Assembly: GCA_964639965.1 (NCBI GenBank)
Contig: CAZXGI010000002.1
Coordinates: 1-64,000 of the forward strand
Direction: 5' to 3'
Length of the DNA: 64,000 bases
Source of the DNA: TMED23 sp964639965
Lineage (GTDB): Bacteria > Pseudomonadota > Alphaproteobacteria > Rhodospirillales > UBA2165
Of this stretch, positions 17,637 through 26,522 are shown one piece after another. A model generated the notes under the pieces. That model was not told the origin of the DNA. It made no database searches and was given only the letters and a program-made list of their open reading frames with translations. A program made the position numbers and the translations under genes. How positions within the stretch are numbered: the stretch's first letter is position 1; every line of letters starts with the position of its first letter.

Positions 17637-18329
17637 ATGAGTAACGGGTTTCAGTTTTTAGATATTATTTTATTTGCAATGATTGCTGCATTTTTAATAT
17701 TGCGGTTGAGGTCAGTATTAGGTCGCCATAAGGATTCAGGTAAACCGCAACAAAATAATGAAAGAGAAGATTTTTCGGCAGATTCAACAAAAAATAATAT
17801 TACAGAAAATATTATTTCTTTGCCAAATATTAAATCGGATGGAGATAGTTCTGAAAAAACAAACACACCTGAATCTGAACTGGATTCAGGCATCCATGAA
17901 ATCCAAGCCGTAGCAAACGATTTTGATCCAACCGAATTTTTGAGTGGGGCACATACGGCATTTGAAATGATTGTCCAGGCGTTCTCGGATGGCAATACAG
18001 AGACGCTAGAAAGGTTGCTGAATGACGAAGTTTATAATAATTTTTTACACGTTATACGTGAACGAGAGACTGAAAACCAAACCCTAGAAAACACTCTTAT
18101 CCGGATTGTCAGTGGTGAGATTATTGAGGCGGGTATGACGGATGGTTTTGCAAACGTTACGGTTAAAATAATTTCTGAGCAGGTGAATGTAACACGTGAT
18201 CAGTCAGGTGATGTTGTTAGCGGTGACCCGGACCATATTTTGGTAATTACTGATATTTGGACATTTGCTCGAAACACAAGTTCTCAAGATCCAAATTGGA
18301 TGTTAGTAGCGACACGAAGCTTAGATTGA
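17637..18329 (+). CDS. Tim44-like domain membrane protein
   Basis: This protein has one N-terminal membrane anchor (residues about 5-22, FQFLDIILFAMIAAFLILRL), a charged low-complexity linker, and a C-terminal Tim44/TimA domain (FLSGAHTAFEMIVQAFSDGN; ETLERLLNDEVYNNF). Bacterial members have roles in inner-membrane complexes but no settled reaction. I choose ATG 17637 (MSNGFQFLDI), the conserved family start, giving 230 residues; an upstream ATG at 17592 adds 15 residues. It is followed one base later by mltA, and secB sits opposite, as is common in alphaproteobacteria. Confidence 0.92.
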   Translation: MSNGFQFLDIILFAMIAAFLILRLRSVLGRHKDSGKPQQNNEREDFSADSTKNNITENIISLPNIKSDGDSSEKTNTPESELDSGIHEIQAVANDFDPTEFLSGAHTAFEMIVQAFSDGNTETLERLLNDEVYNNFLHVIRERETENQTLENTLIRIVSGEIIEAGMTDGFANVTVKIISEQVNVTRDQSGDVVSGDPDHILVITDIWTFARNTSSQDPNWMLVATRSLD

Positions 18330-18330
18330 T

Positions 18331-19518
18331 TTGTTTTTAAATAAATTTATTTTTCTTTTAATTTCTTTATCTTTGATCAGTTGTGGTGAAATTAGGAAGC
18401 CGCCGCCGATAAAACCGCACTTTGATCAACCATTTAACCTAACACCAGTTAGTTTTGAAACCTTGCTGGATTGGAAAGAAGATAATCACACACAAGTATT
18501 TAAGACGTTTTCTCGTAGCTGTAAGAAAATAATAAAAAAAGCGGCCGTGGGTCAAATGGTTCCAGGGTATAAATTTGGAAGAAAAAGCGACCTCAAGAAA
18601 GTTTGCCAAAAAGCTTTGCAGATTAATTTTGACGGGTCATCACAAAACGCACGCCTTTTTTTTGAAACTTGGTTTAATTTATATCAAGTCAGAAATGGTG
18701 ATAATAAAAAAGGTTTGTTTACGGGTTACTACGAACCCCAGCTTCGTGGTTCAAGACAAAGATCAATAAAATATAATGTTCCCCTTTATCGCCGCCCACC
18801 GGATCTAATTTCAGCGGAACTTGGGCGATTTAGAAAGAATTTGGCAGGTAGAGGGATTAGTGGCAGATTGAGTGGTAACCGTCTTGTGCCCTATCCAACC
18901 CGAGCTGCAATTAATCAAGGATTGCTAAAAGGGAGGGGCCTTGAATTACTTTGGGTAGATAATGCTATCGATGCATTTTTTCTTCATGTTCAGGGTTCCG
19001 GCAGAATAATTTTAGAGGGCGGCGAGGTTGTTCGTGTAGGATATGCAGGTCGTAATGGTCAACCATATTTTGCTATTGGAAGGGATTTGGTGAAAAGAGG
19101 GATAATTTCTAGGGAAAACATTTCACTGCAAACTATTCGAGATTGGTTGGAAAAAAACCCAAAACAAGCCGACAATTTGATGACAAAAAATAAATCCTAT
19201 GTTTTTTTTCGTGAATTAAAAACAATTGATAACGATGGGCCTATTGGTGCTTCCGGTGTTTCTTTAACACCGGGTAGAAGTTTGGCGGTTGACCGTCGGT
19301 ATTTTATGATGGGAACGCCAATGTGGGTTGATACAACGCATCCACTTACAAAAAAATCTTTACGTCGGTTAATGGTCGCTCAAGACACAGGTGGAGCTAT
19401 TGTTGGGCCCGTCAGGGGCGATTTTTTTTGGGGAGCTGGTTTTAAGGCTCGAGAAGCTGCTGGGCGGATGAAGCAATTTGGGCAACTCTTTATACTTTTG
19501 CCACGGCCTATTACCTAG
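18331..19518 (+). CDS. mltA: Membrane-bound lytic murein transglycosylase A
   Basis: This outer-membrane lipoprotein cleaves peptidoglycan glycan strands, producing 1,6-anhydromuropeptides. Seen: signal peptide with lipobox LISC (Cys18), LFTGYYEPQLRGS, the double-psi barrel region with HVQGSGRI, and the C-terminal 3D-type motif AQDTGGAIVGPVRGDFFWG containing the catalytic Asp. 395 residues. The start is TTG at 18331, one base after the preceding stop. Its products are AmpG-type substrates; an AmpG-like gene lies at 46.4-47.7 kb. Confidence 0.96.
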   Translation: MFLNKFIFLLISLSLISCGEIRKPPPIKPHFDQPFNLTPVSFETLLDWKEDNHTQVFKTFSRSCKKIIKKAAVGQMVPGYKFGRKSDLKKVCQKALQINFDGSSQNARLFFETWFNLYQVRNGDNKKGLFTGYYEPQLRGSRQRSIKYNVPLYRRPPDLISAELGRFRKNLAGRGISGRLSGNRLVPYPTRAAINQGLLKGRGLELLWVDNAIDAFFLHVQGSGRIILEGGEVVRVGYAGRNGQPYFAIGRDLVKRGIISRENISLQTIRDWLEKNPKQADNLMTKNKSYVFFRELKTIDNDGPIGASGVSLTPGRSLAVDRRYFMMGTPMWVDTTHPLTKKSLRRLMVAQDTGGAIVGPVRGDFFWGAGFKAREAAGRMKQFGQLFILLPRPIT

Positions 19519-19655
19519 TTTTTTAGGTTAACCAAATACTTTACTTTATTTAGGTTAATTGTCATTTTGGGATCATAGTTTAGCAATTATATAGCCGGTT
19601 TGTTAGGTTGGTCCGGTTGAATACGTATTGGTATATAATGTCAGGTGAAATTTCA

Positions 19656-20222
19656 ATGGCAAAAAAAACCGAGTTAACTGATGCAGAACTCTTATCCTTC
19701 GCATTTAAAGATGTGAAACCACTCTCGGGTCGAGTGATAAAGAATGAAAAAAAGATAAAAAGTAATAAAACGATAGAGATGCCTAACAAAAAAAACTATG
19801 CAATAGCACCTAAGAAAAAAAACCCAACTAAAACCAATTACCCAAAGTTATCATCCGGAGATATGCGTGGATGGGATAAGAATTCAGCCAGGCGAATGAT
19901 GCGGGGAAAAATGCGAATTGACGCACGCCTTGATTTACACGGATATCATCAAAGGGAAGCCTATAGTGTTTTGTTGGATTTTATTTCCAGTTCAGTTGAA
20001 TTAAAAAAAAGATGCGTCTTAGTGATTACAGGAAAAGGCTTACATCACAAAAAAGAAAATGGTTTGCAAACGGGTGTGCTTCGAAAAATGGTTCCAATTT
20101 GGTTAAATGAAGAACCAAATCGAGGGCAAATACTGGGATTTTCTGAAGCAAAACCCTTTGACGGCGGTTCGGGCGCATTATATGTAATGCTTAAGAGACA
20201 TCGCGAAGGCGAGAATCTATGA
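19656..20222 (+). CDS. Smr/MutS2-type nuclease domain protein
   Basis: The C-terminal half is a Smr domain: RLDLHGYHQREAYSVLLDFI and VLVITGKGLHHKKENG, with later GGSGALYVMLKR. Smr proteins are nicking endonucleases or RNA-binding factors; the actual target of this stand-alone form is unknown. The N-terminal half is Lys-rich and low in complexity. Start is chosen at ATG 19656 because AGGTGA sits seven bases upstream; ATG 19638 is an alternative. It overlaps the following Xre-type regulator by four bases, a pairing seen widely in alphaproteobacteria. Confidence 0.9.
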   Translation: MAKKTELTDAELLSFAFKDVKPLSGRVIKNEKKIKSNKTIEMPNKKNYAIAPKKKNPTKTNYPKLSSGDMRGWDKNSARRMMRGKMRIDARLDLHGYHQREAYSVLLDFISSSVELKKRCVLVITGKGLHHKKENGLQTGVLRKMVPIWLNEEPNRGQILGFSEAKPFDGGSGALYVMLKRHREGENL

Positions 20223-20593
20223 CCCCCTTCGGAGAACGCTTGCGAAAATTGAGGGCTTCACGCAATATACAACTCAAACAAATGGCATTTGATCTGCATG
20301 TTTCAGCGGCCTACCTTTCGGCGCTTGAGCACGGCAAACGTGGGCGTCCAGGACCCGGTTTTGTAATGCAAATTGCAAATTATTTTGAGCTTATATGGGA
20401 TGAAGTTGATCAATTAAAAGAACTAGCGGGGCTTTCTCACCCCCGAGTTCCAATCGATACGTCTGGGCTGCACCCTAAGGCGACTTTATTAGCGAATTTG
20501 TTGGCAAAGCATATACACGAGCTCGATGAGGTTAGTATTACAAATATTTTAGCAGAGATGGGTTTTGATGAGAAAGAAGAAGATAATTTATAA
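20219..20593 (+). CDS. Xre-family helix-turn-helix regulator
   Basis: This 124-residue protein has an N-terminal helix-turn-helix (GERLRKLRASRNIQLKQMAFDLHVSAAYLSALEHGKRGRPG), so it most likely binds DNA as a repressor. The remainder is helical without a recognised ligand domain. It starts within the end of the Smr gene (overlap of four bases), so the two are co-expressed. Its end overlaps hslU by six bases on the opposite strand. Targets are unknown. Confidence 0.9.
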   Translation: MTPFGERLRKLRASRNIQLKQMAFDLHVSAAYLSALEHGKRGRPGPGFVMQIANYFELIWDEVDQLKELAGLSHPRVPIDTSGLHPKATLLANLLAKHIHELDEVSITNILAEMGFDEKEEDNL

Positions 20594-21826
20594 AATAAAT
20601 TTTGACAAATCACCCCCATTAACTAAATCCCCAACTCTTTCTTGAACAACTGTTGGAGTTATTTCAATGATTTCGCCTTCCCGATCGGTGGCGGTGAAGC
20701 TAATGTCTTCAAGAAGTTTTTCTAATACCGTATGTAATCGCCGCGCCCCAATGTTTTCCACGACAGAATTTATTTCTGCAGCCAATTTGGCAATTTCTTT
20801 AATTGCTTGATCATCAAAGTCTAATGTTACTTTTTCTGTTGCCATTAAAGCAACGTATTGTTTAATAAGACTNNNNNNNNNNNNNNNNNNNNNNNNNNNN
20901 NNNNNNNNNNNNNNNNNNNNNNNNNNNNNNNNNNNNNNNNNNNNNNNNNNNNNNNNNNNNNNNNNNNNNNNNCTTACGTCTCCTCCTCGGGCATCTGTTC
21001 GTGCAGTGATTTTATCAAACTCATCAATAAAAACGATCCCATTGTTCTCGACATTTGTGGTGGCGTCCTTAATTATTAAATCCTCATCTAATAATTTATC
21101 ACTTTCTTCATTCATTAAAATTTCATATGAATCCGAAACACTCATGCGTTTTGATGTTGTCTGTTGCCCAAAAGCTTTACCGACCATATCACCTATGTTG
21201 AGCATTCCCATTTGAGCGCCCGGCATTCCTGGAATATCAAAAGTTGGCATTCCGCTAGTATTAGACTCGACAACATCGACTTCTATCTCTTTATTATCAA
21301 GCTCTCCCTCTCTAAGCATTTTTCTAAATTTTTGCCTTGTGTCAGCACTGGCCGAATCTCCGACCAAGGCATCTAAGACGCGTTCTTCAGCAAGAATTTC
21401 TGCTTTAGCAACGACTTTTTTTCGCAACCGTTCTCTTGTTTCGTGGATGGCGGTCTCCATCAAGTCTCGAATAATTGATTCAACATCACGTCCAACATAT
21501 CCAACCTCGGTAAATTTTGTTGCTTCGAGTTTTATAAATGGAGCCTGCGCCAATTTTGCAAGGCGACGAGCTATTTCTGTTTTTCCAACGCCTGTTGGGC
21601 CCATCATCAGGATATTTTTTGGTAACACTTCTTCTCTAAGGTCGTCTGATAATTGTTGACGCCGCCAACGGTTTCTAAGAGCAACGGCAACGGCACGCTT
21701 AGCATCGTTTTGACCAATAATGAACCGGTCAAGCTCCGAGACTATTTCTCTTGGTGAAAAACTTGATGTTATATTCTCGGTACTAAAGGTGTTTGGGTGG
21801 TTTTCTGTTGTGGGAACACTTGTCAT
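20588..21826 (-). CDS. hslU: HslU, ATPase of the HslVU protease, interrupted by a gap
   Basis: This AAA+ unfoldase feeds substrates to HslV. Seen: SPREIVSELDRFIIGQNDAKRAVAVALRNRWRRQ, Walker A GPTGVGKT at 76-83, EATKFTEVGYVGRDVESIIRDL (pore loop GYVG), the I domain, Walker B IVFIDEFDKI, and the C-terminal sensor II ENIGARRLHT. The N run at 20873-20972 removes roughly 75 residues between GGDV and SLIKQYVALM. Its ATG overlaps the hslV stop (ATGA). Confidence 0.96.
   Translation of the reverse strand: MTSVPTTENHPNTFSTENITSSFSPREIVSELDRFIIGQNDAKRAVAVALRNRWRRQQLSDDLREEVLPKNILMMGPTGVGKTEIARRLAKLAQAPFIKLEATKFTEVGYVGRDVESIIRDLMETAIHETRERLRKKVVAKAEILAEERVLDALVGDSASADTRQKFRKMLREGELDNKEIEVDVVESNTSGMPTFDIPGMPGAQMGMLNIGDMVGKAFGQQTTSKRMSVSDSYEILMNEESDKLLDEDLIIKDATTNVENNGIVFIDEFDKITARTDARGGDVXXXXXXXXXXXXXXXXXXXXXXXXXXXXXXXXXXSLIKQYVALMATEKVTLDFDDQAIKEIAKLAAEINSVVENIGARRLHTVLEKLLEDISFTATDREGEIIEITPTVVQERVGDLVNGGDLSKFIL
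20873..20972. other. Assembly gap of 100 N
   Basis: This placeholder lies in hslU. From the usual HslU sequence about 230 bases should be missing. The flanks happen to be in the same frame. Confidence 0.98.
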
Positions 21827-22380
21827 TTTGTTTTAAGCTTTTCTAAAATAATATTTTTGTTGGTATAAACACAAATATCTGCCGCAATTTCAATTGCTCG
21901 ACGCGCAATTTCTTCTGCAGACATCTTTTTTTGATCAATCAAGGCGCGTGCAGCTGCTAGTGCATAGTTGCCACCGGAGCCAATACCAATCAAACTATCC
22001 TCAGGCTCCAAGACATCCCCTGTTCCAGAAACAATTAAAGAAACAGTTTCATCAGCAACTGCCATCATCGCTTCAAGACGTCTTAAATAACGATCAGTTC
22101 GCCAGTCTTTTGCAAGCTCTACGCACGCTCGAGTTAATTGACCTGGATGTCGCTCCAGTTTGCCTTCAAGTCGCTCAAATAAAGTAAACGCATCTGCAGT
22201 TGCTCCGGCAAACCCACTAATTACGGTGTCATTGTGTAATCGGCGTATTTTCATGGCGTTAGACTTAACAACGGTATCACCCATGCTAACTTGGCCATCG
22301 CCAGCAACAACAACTTCGTTTTCTTTCCGCACACAAAGGATCGTCGTGGCGTGCCAATTAGGATAATTATTTGTAGACAT
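21823..22380 (-). CDS. hslV: HslV, peptidase of the HslVU protease
   Basis: This is a threonine protease that assembles as double hexamers capped by HslU. The mature enzyme begins at Thr12 in WHATTILCVRK, after an 11-residue propeptide. Also seen: AGDGQVSMGDTVVKSNAMKIRRL and IGSGGNYALAAARAL. 185 residues, complete. hslVU is divergent from the his operon, a typical alphaproteobacterial layout. Confidence 0.97.
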   Translation of the reverse strand: MSTNNYPNWHATTILCVRKENEVVVAGDGQVSMGDTVVKSNAMKIRRLHNDTVISGFAGATADAFTLFERLEGKLERHPGQLTRACVELAKDWRTDRYLRRLEAMMAVADETVSLIVSGTGDVLEPEDSLIGIGSGGNYALAAARALIDQKKMSAEEIARRAIEIAADICVYTNKNIILEKLKTK

Positions 22381-22419
22381 ATTTTGGTGCCCTTTTTCTT
22401 TTTTCTTTTTATACAGTTG

Positions 22420-22448
22420 GATGTATGTTTAAAAGCACCAATAGTCAA
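22420..22448 (-). promoter_or_regulatory. Candidate promoter for hslVU
   Basis: On the minus strand TTGACT (22443-22448) and TACATC (22420-22425) are separated by 17 bases, about 40 bases upstream of the hslV ATG. It resembles a housekeeping or heat-shock type promoter. The -10 element is weak. Confidence 0.4.
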
Positions 22449-22554
22449 TCAGGTGTTATTAATCCACTTTATGTAGAGTTTAAATAACTAGCAAATTTAC
22501 TTTGATCCTGTTAAAAGACCCCGATCCAAGACAAAATTTTGTGGAGGAAATAAA

Positions 22555-23166
22555 ATGGAGCAAGCTGATCGTATAGCCAGCGTTGAACGTATCACGAAAG
22601 AAACGCAAATTAACGTCATGATAAATCTTGATGGGGCCGGAAGTTGTGATATTTCAACAGGTATTGGTTTTCTTGATCATATGTTGGAACAATTATCCCG
22701 TCACAGCTTAATTGATCTCGAAATCAAGGCTATTGGTGATCTCCATATTGATTTTCATCATACAACAGAAGACACTGGTCTTGCCATTGGTGAGGCAGTA
22801 AAAAAAGCACTTGGTAGTCGAATTGGAATCAATCGGTTTGGATCTGCTTTGTGTCCATTAGATGAGGCGTTGACACGCGTCGTTGTTGATTGTTCAAATC
22901 GACCGTATTTAGTTTGGAGAGTTGGCTTTTCACGATCAAAGGTTGGTGATTTTGACACCGAGTTATTTAGAGAGTGGTTTCAGGCTTTTGCTCAGGCGGC
23001 CGGCTTGACAATTCATGTTGAGAATTTTTATGGCGAAAACAATCACCACATTATTGAATCAAGTTATAAAGCGTTAGCTCGTGCACTTCGACAGGCACTT
23101 GCCATTGATGCCCGTGCCGCCGAAATTGTGCCTTCGACTAAAGGAACCTTGTCTGATAATAAATAG
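22555..23166 (+). CDS. hisB: Imidazoleglycerol-phosphate dehydratase
   Basis: This dehydrates imidazoleglycerol phosphate to imidazoleacetol phosphate in histidine synthesis, using two manganese ions. Seen: GIGFLDHMLEQLSRH, DLHIDFHHTTEDTGLAIG, and ENNHHIIESSYKALARALRQA, the metal-binding His/Glu motifs. It is the monofunctional form (203 residues, no phosphatase domain). The SD GTGGAGGAA lies just before ATG 22555. First gene of the his run. Confidence 0.98.
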   Translation: MEQADRIASVERITKETQINVMINLDGAGSCDISTGIGFLDHMLEQLSRHSLIDLEIKAIGDLHIDFHHTTEDTGLAIGEAVKKALGSRIGINRFGSALCPLDEALTRVVVDCSNRPYLVWRVGFSRSKVGDFDTELFREWFQAFAQAAGLTIHVENFYGENNHHIIESSYKALARALRQALAIDARAAEIVPSTKGTLSDNK

Positions 23167-23178
23167 AATATTTAAGGC

Positions 23179-23583
23179 ATGCGTATTTATACCATATATG
23201 AACTGAATGATAAAATGCCGAGCATAGTTCCAATTAAGGAGGGCTTTAATTGGTTTGCGTTCATATTTCCACTACCTTGGGCGCTATTAAACTCTTTGTG
23301 GTTAGTGGCTTTGACGTTTTTGATGATTTATTTTTTTTTGGGGTGGTTATTAATCGTATTTGGGGGAAATTATGTTGCCCAAACTATAGCGTTTTCTGGA
23401 TTAGCGTTAGCCATAGGTTGGATGGCAAATGATTTAAAACGCAGTAATTTAATTAAGCGGGGTTATAAAGAGGATGCAATTTTGTTAGCTGACAACAAAG
23501 AAAGCGCCATTTCAAGATATGTTGCGATAAAGCCTGACCAAAACATGGAAACGCCCCGTAATAGAGGGGGTGGTCCTTGGTAA
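23179..23583 (+). CDS. DUF2628 membrane protein
   Basis: This small (134-residue) protein starts MRIYTIYELND, followed by FNWFAFIFPLPWALLNSLW and two hydrophobic segments of about 20 residues (roughly 40-60 and 70-90), then a Lys/Arg-rich GYKEDAILLADNKESAI tail. It matches the DUF2628 pattern seen between hisB and hisH in many alphaproteobacteria. No enzymatic motif is visible and the link to histidine synthesis is only positional. Its stop overlaps the hisH start. Confidence 0.85.
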   Translation: MRIYTIYELNDKMPSIVPIKEGFNWFAFIFPLPWALLNSLWLVALTFLMIYFFLGWLLIVFGGNYVAQTIAFSGLALAIGWMANDLKRSNLIKRGYKEDAILLADNKESAISRYVAIKPDQNMETPRNRGGGPW

Positions 23584-24233
23584 AACTAAAAAGTGCCATC
23601 TGTCCAGTAATTGTTGATTATGGTTCTGGCAACATAAGGTCAGTTTTAAAAGCTTTTGAACATGTTAATGGGAATGAAGGAGTTTTATCGACTAACAATC
23701 CGGCGGACCTCAAAGATGCTAGTCATATTGTGTTGCCTGGTGTGGGATCTTTCGCAGATTGTAAATCCGGATTGTTGGCTTGTCCTGGCTTGTTGGAGGA
23801 GTTAATTGAGCAGGTTATTGAAAAAAGAAAACCATTCTTGGGAATTTGTGTTGGCATGCAACTAATGGCTACTTTGGGAAAAGAGCACGGAGAAACCAGA
23901 GGTTTCAATTGGATTCCTGGACAAATTGTAAAAATTGTGAGAGATGATATCAACGTTAAAATCCCGCATATGGGTTGGAATGAATTACACTTTAATAAAA
24001 TCAATCATCCCGTTTTAAGGGGCCTTAAAGAAGGGGCCCATGCTTATTTTGTGCACTCTTATTATTTTGAAAACATGAATTCCGAACACGTTTTGGCTAG
24101 CGTAGAATATGGAGGCCGAATAACAGCTATTGTAGGTAAAGATAATTTAATTGGCACCCAGTTTCATCCTGAAAAAAGCCAGAAATTTGGCCTGGATTTT
24201 ATTAAGAATTTTTTGAAATGGGATGGCACATAA
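23577..24233 (+). CDS. hisH: Imidazole glycerol phosphate synthase, glutaminase subunit
   Basis: This releases ammonia from glutamine and channels it to HisF. Seen: VIVDYGSGNIRSV, VLPGVGSFADC, nucleophile Cys91 in LGICVGMQLM, and the His/Glu pair in GTQFHPEKSQKFG. 218 residues. The start is TTG at 23577, overlapping the DUF2628 stop. HisF is two genes downstream. Confidence 0.97.
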   Translation: MVKLKSAICPVIVDYGSGNIRSVLKAFEHVNGNEGVLSTNNPADLKDASHIVLPGVGSFADCKSGLLACPGLLEELIEQVIEKRKPFLGICVGMQLMATLGKEHGETRGFNWIPGQIVKIVRDDINVKIPHMGWNELHFNKINHPVLRGLKEGAHAYFVHSYYFENMNSEHVLASVEYGGRITAIVGKDNLIGTQFHPEKSQKFGLDFIKNFLKWDGT

Positions 24234-24970
24234 TGATATTTTTTCCAGCAATTGATTTGAAAGACGGCCAATGTGTTAGATTGGTTCGCGGAGATATGAA
24301 TTTAGCAACAGTTTTTGCCAACGATCCAGCAAAACAGGCGAAAAAATTTCAGGATTCTGGTTGCGTTTGGCTGCATGTGGTTGATCTTAATGGCGCTTTT
24401 GCGGGTCATTCTGTAAATGGGGAGGCTATAGATGGGATACTTGCTGCAACAGATATCAAAGTTCAGTTAGGGGGAGGTATTCGGGATCATTCCATGATTA
24501 AATTCTGGTTGGATAAAGGTGTTTCGCGAGTCATTTTAGGAACCGCTGCTCTCAAAGAACCTCAGTTTGTAAAAAGCGCGTGTGAGAAATTTCCGGGTCA
24601 GATTGCAGTTGCTATTGATGCCAAAAGCGGATTTGTTGCCGTTGAAGGCTGGTCAAAAATTTCTCAAGTGACTGCTTTGGAACTTGCGAAGTCATTTGAA
24701 GGTGTGAATGTATCCGCAATTATTTATACAGACATTAATAGAGATGGAGTAATGGGTGGTCCAAACACATCTGCAACAATAAAACTAGCGAGGGAAATTT
24801 CAACTCCTGTAATTGCCTCGGGAGGGATTTCATCTATTGACGATCTCCATGATCTAAAAACTGCTGGCCGAGATTTGCTTTTCGGTGTCATTTCTGGGCG
24901 CGCCATTTATGATGGTGCAATTGATCCGGCCGAAGCTGTTGCTGTATTGCTTGGAGAATCTGATGCTTAA
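24233..24970 (+). CDS. hisA: ProFAR isomerase
   Basis: This converts ProFAR to PRFAR by an Amadori rearrangement on a TIM barrel. Seen: FFPAIDLKDGQCVRL with catalytic Asp8, QLGGGIRD, IIYTDINRDGVMGGPN with the second catalytic Asp, and ASGGISSIDDL. I use ATG 24233, which overlaps the hisH stop (TAATG), giving 245 residues; the frame extends five codons upstream without support. Confidence 0.97.
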   Translation: MIFFPAIDLKDGQCVRLVRGDMNLATVFANDPAKQAKKFQDSGCVWLHVVDLNGAFAGHSVNGEAIDGILAATDIKVQLGGGIRDHSMIKFWLDKGVSRVILGTAALKEPQFVKSACEKFPGQIAVAIDAKSGFVAVEGWSKISQVTALELAKSFEGVNVSAIIYTDINRDGVMGGPNTSATIKLAREISTPVIASGGISSIDDLHDLKTAGRDLLFGVISGRAIYDGAIDPAEAVAVLLGESDA

Positions 24971-25721
24971 AGCGCGAATTATTCCTTGTCTTGACGTTGA
25001 TAAGGGACGCGTAGTAAAGGGTGTGAATTTTATTGATTTAATTGATGCTGGAGATCCCGTTGAACAAGCAAAAATCTATGATTTAGCTGGTGCAGATGAA
25101 TTGTGCTTTTTGGACATTACAGCTAGCGCTGAAGGGCGAAATATTATTTTTGACGTGGTTTCAAAAACAGCTGAAAAATGTTTCATCCCATTAACTGTTG
25201 GCGGCGGTGTTCGTGTTTTGAACGACATACGTAAATTACTATTGGCCGGTGCAGATAAGGTGACAATTAATACGGCGGCCATTGAAAACCCAGATTTTGT
25301 TAAAGAGGCAGCATTAAAATTTGGCAGCCAGTGTATCGTTGTTGCGATTGATGCGAAACGAAATGGTGATCGTTTTCAAGTTTTTACTCACGGCGGGCGA
25401 AAGAAAACAGGCATAGATGCGATAGAGTGGGCGGTACGGATGGCGGATTACGGTGCCGGGGAAATCTTGCTCACATCCATGGATAAAGATGGCACAAAAT
25501 CGGGATTTGATATTAAACTTACGAAGGCAGTTGCCGATGCTATTTTTGTTCCGGTAATTGCCTCTGGTGGAGTTGGCGAGTTAGAGCACATGGTGGAGGG
25601 AGTGCGAGACGGTAACGCTAGTGCCGTTCTGGCAGCTTCGATATTTCATTTTGGTGTTTATAGTATTAAAGAAGTTAAAAGATATATGGAAGCAGCTGGT
25701 ATTCCTGTTAGGAGGGTTTGA
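24963..25721 (+). CDS. hisF: Imidazole glycerol phosphate synthase, cyclase subunit
   Basis: With HisH this forms imidazole glycerol phosphate and AICAR. Seen: LKARIIPCLDVDKGRVVKG with catalytic Asp11, PLTVGGGVR, LLTSMDKDGTKSGFD with the second catalytic Asp, and ASGGVGELEHM. I start at ATG 24963, inside the end of hisA (8-base overlap), giving 252 residues; the longer frame upstream is shadow sequence within hisA. Confidence 0.98.
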   Translation: MLKARIIPCLDVDKGRVVKGVNFIDLIDAGDPVEQAKIYDLAGADELCFLDITASAEGRNIIFDVVSKTAEKCFIPLTVGGGVRVLNDIRKLLLAGADKVTINTAAIENPDFVKEAALKFGSQCIVVAIDAKRNGDRFQVFTHGGRKKTGIDAIEWAVRMADYGAGEILLTSMDKDGTKSGFDIKLTKAVADAIFVPVIASGGVGELEHMVEGVRDGNASAVLAASIFHFGVYSIKEVKRYMEAAGIPVRRV

Positions 25722-25723
25722 AA

Positions 25724-26044
25724 GTGCAAAAAAAATCTGGTGAAACTTTAGACTGTCTTTTTGAGGTGATAGAAAGTCGCAAAGGTACAAGCCCCGATTC
25801 ATCCTACACGGCTCAACTGTTTAATGCTGGAACACCTCAAATTGCTAAAAAGATTGGTGAGGAATCTGTTGAAACAATCGTAGCGGCGTTTGATGATCCA
25901 AAGAATGTAGCATCTGAAAGTGCGGACTTAATTTATCACCTTCTTGTGCTTTGGTCCGCGGTCGGAGTTAAGCCAGCTGATGTCTGGGCTGAATTAAATA
26001 AGCGTCGGGGTGTCTCGGGTTTAAATGAGAAAGGATCAAGATAA
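25724..26044 (+). CDS. hisE: Phosphoribosyl-ATP diphosphatase
   Basis: This hydrolyses phosphoribosyl-ATP to phosphoribosyl-AMP, the second step of histidine synthesis. Seen: IAKKIGEESVETIVAA and ESADLIYHLLVLW, the MazG-like helices with metal-binding acids. The start is uncertain: AGGAGG at 25710-25715 is eight bases before GTG 25724 (chosen, 106 residues) and two bases before TTG 25718. The AMP-cyclohydrolase HisI is not in the window. Confidence 0.95.
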   Translation: MQKKSGETLDCLFEVIESRKGTSPDSSYTAQLFNAGTPQIAKKIGEESVETIVAAFDDPKNVASESADLIYHLLVLWSAVGVKPADVWAELNKRRGVSGLNEKGSR

Positions 26045-26058
26045 TAAAGAGAGGGATT

Positions 26059-26424
26059 GTGGAAATGGTATATGATAAGCAAAATATATTTGCTAAAATA
26101 TTACGTGGGGAAGTTCAATGCGAAAAAATCTACGAAGATGATAGCTCTTTGGCGTTTAATGATATTAATCCTCAAGCCCCAATACATGTGCTCGTAATTC
26201 CTAAAGGTGAATATGTCTCATTAGATGATTTTACAGCTTATGCAACAGAATCGGAAATTACGGGTTTTTTTAGGGCTGTTGGCAATACAGCGCGCAAACT
26301 AGGTCTTTCATCTCCAGGGTATCGTGTGTTGGCTAATATAGGAATCAACGGGATGCAGGAGGTTCCGCACCTTCATGTTCATATTATGGGAGGTAGGAAA
26401 ATGGGAGCTATGGTCGTAAGATAA
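26059..26424 (+). CDS. hinT: HIT-family purine nucleoside phosphoramidase (HinT-like)
   Basis: Proteins of this family cleave AMP-lysine or other adenylated phosphoramidates. Seen: IFAKILRGEVQCEKIYEDD, FNDINPQAPIHVLVIPK and the histidine triad HLHVHIMGGRKMG. 121 residues from GTG 26059; ATG 26065 is equally possible. It follows hisE by 14 bases, a common association in alphaproteobacteria without a known role in histidine synthesis. Confidence 0.94.
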   Translation: MEMVYDKQNIFAKILRGEVQCEKIYEDDSSLAFNDINPQAPIHVLVIPKGEYVSLDDFTAYATESEITGFFRAVGNTARKLGLSSPGYRVLANIGINGMQEVPHLHVHIMGGRKMGAMVVR

Positions 26425-26464
26425 AAATAATTTTATGAAATTGTGTTAACCACTCACTAATCCC

Positions 26465-26492
26465 TTGTTGGTAAATTGTTAAAACGTATATT
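26465..26492 (+). promoter_or_regulatory. Candidate promoter for the fliN-like gene
   Basis: TTGTTG (26465-26470) and TATATT (26487-26492) are separated by 16 bases, 30 bases upstream of ATG 26523. This suggests the fliN-like gene has its own promoter separate from the his run. Visual match only. Confidence 0.4.
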
Positions 26493-26522
26493 GCGTATAG
26501 ATAAAACCCCCTTGAATTTTCA

